From the NCBI GenBank assembly GCA_003530935.1, contig DPEO01000002.1:1-5917 (forward strand): a stretch of DNA of 5,917 nt, given 5' to 3'. Position 1 is the first letter of the stretch. Every line of letters begins with the position of its first letter. Below are positions 5,879 to 5,917 of this stretch, one piece after another. The notes below the pieces were generated by a model that was not told the origin of the DNA, did not search any database, and saw nothing but the letters and a program-made list of their open reading frames with translations. The translations under genes and the position numbers were made by a program. Origin of the DNA: Desulfomicrobiaceae bacterium (lineage in GTDB: Bacteria > Desulfobacterota > Desulfovibrionia > Desulfovibrionales > Desulfomicrobiaceae).

Positions 5879-5917
5879 CTAGTTGAAAGAAAAGTAGCGT
5901 TTGAGTCGTGGGAACAC
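5879..5917 (-). CDS. livM: 3' end of probable livM permease gene (partial)
   Basis: Only the last 12 codons and a TAG stop (5881-5879) are in the window. They read VFPRLKRYFSFN, matching the basic, aromatic C-terminal style of LivM permeases, and the gap to livG is 16 bases, the order expected for livM-livG-livF. The other two minus-strand frames here give no better match: one hits a stop in the livM-livG gap, and the other runs into the livG start region with no family-like sequence. The identification leans on gene order and a very short peptide. Confidence 0.6.
   Translation of the reverse strand: MFPRLKRYFSFN

Overview
The window looks like GC-rich chromosomal DNA from a Gram-negative bacterium. 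Both envelope proteins carry lipobox-type signals, and both strands are packed with tight, translationally coupled genes. Protein style and gene order suggest a deltaproteobacterium of the Desulfovibrio type. That placement is recalled from family resemblance and was not tested by any search. No RNA gene, insertion sequence, CRISPR array, attachment site or replication origin is visible. No gene-free stretch reaches 300 bases; the longest is the roughly 60 bases after ssb.

Left half, plus strand (1-2775): the window opens inside a carboxyltransferase gene of the AccD type, and the visible part starts in its zinc-ribbon region. Next come a two-domain biotinyl/lipoyl-like protein whose second hairpin reads RMKR where AMKM is expected, an unrecognised 120-residue protein, the single-stranded DNA-binding protein ssb, and an NlpC/P60 cell-wall hydrolase lipoprotein. 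The first four are separated by 0-10 bases, each with a good Shine-Dalgarno sequence, so they probably form one transcription unit whose promoter lies left of the window.

Right half, minus strand (2769-5917, read right to left): the last 12 codons of what is probably livM are followed by livG, livF, a shikimate-kinase-like protein, a cysteine-cluster (YkgJ-type) protein and a small lipoprotein of unknown function. Spacings are 16 bases, a 1-base overlap, 2 bases, a 4-base overlap and 22 bases, which is operon-like. The operon begins right of the window. It joins the ATPases of a branched-chain amino acid (or related amide) ABC importer to a kinase, a metal-binding protein and an envelope lipoprotein.

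The two clusters converge with a 7-base overlap of coding ends (2769-2775), and a perfect 7-bp inverted repeat sits over both stop codons. The points most worth following up are the atypical biotin-acceptor motif beside the carboxyltransferase, the kinase that lacks two expected shikimate-pocket features, the hairpin at the convergent junction, and an inverted repeat that could mask the lipoprotein's ribosome binding site. Nothing here is clearly a new system. Most of the window is housekeeping-type genes with some non-canonical members.
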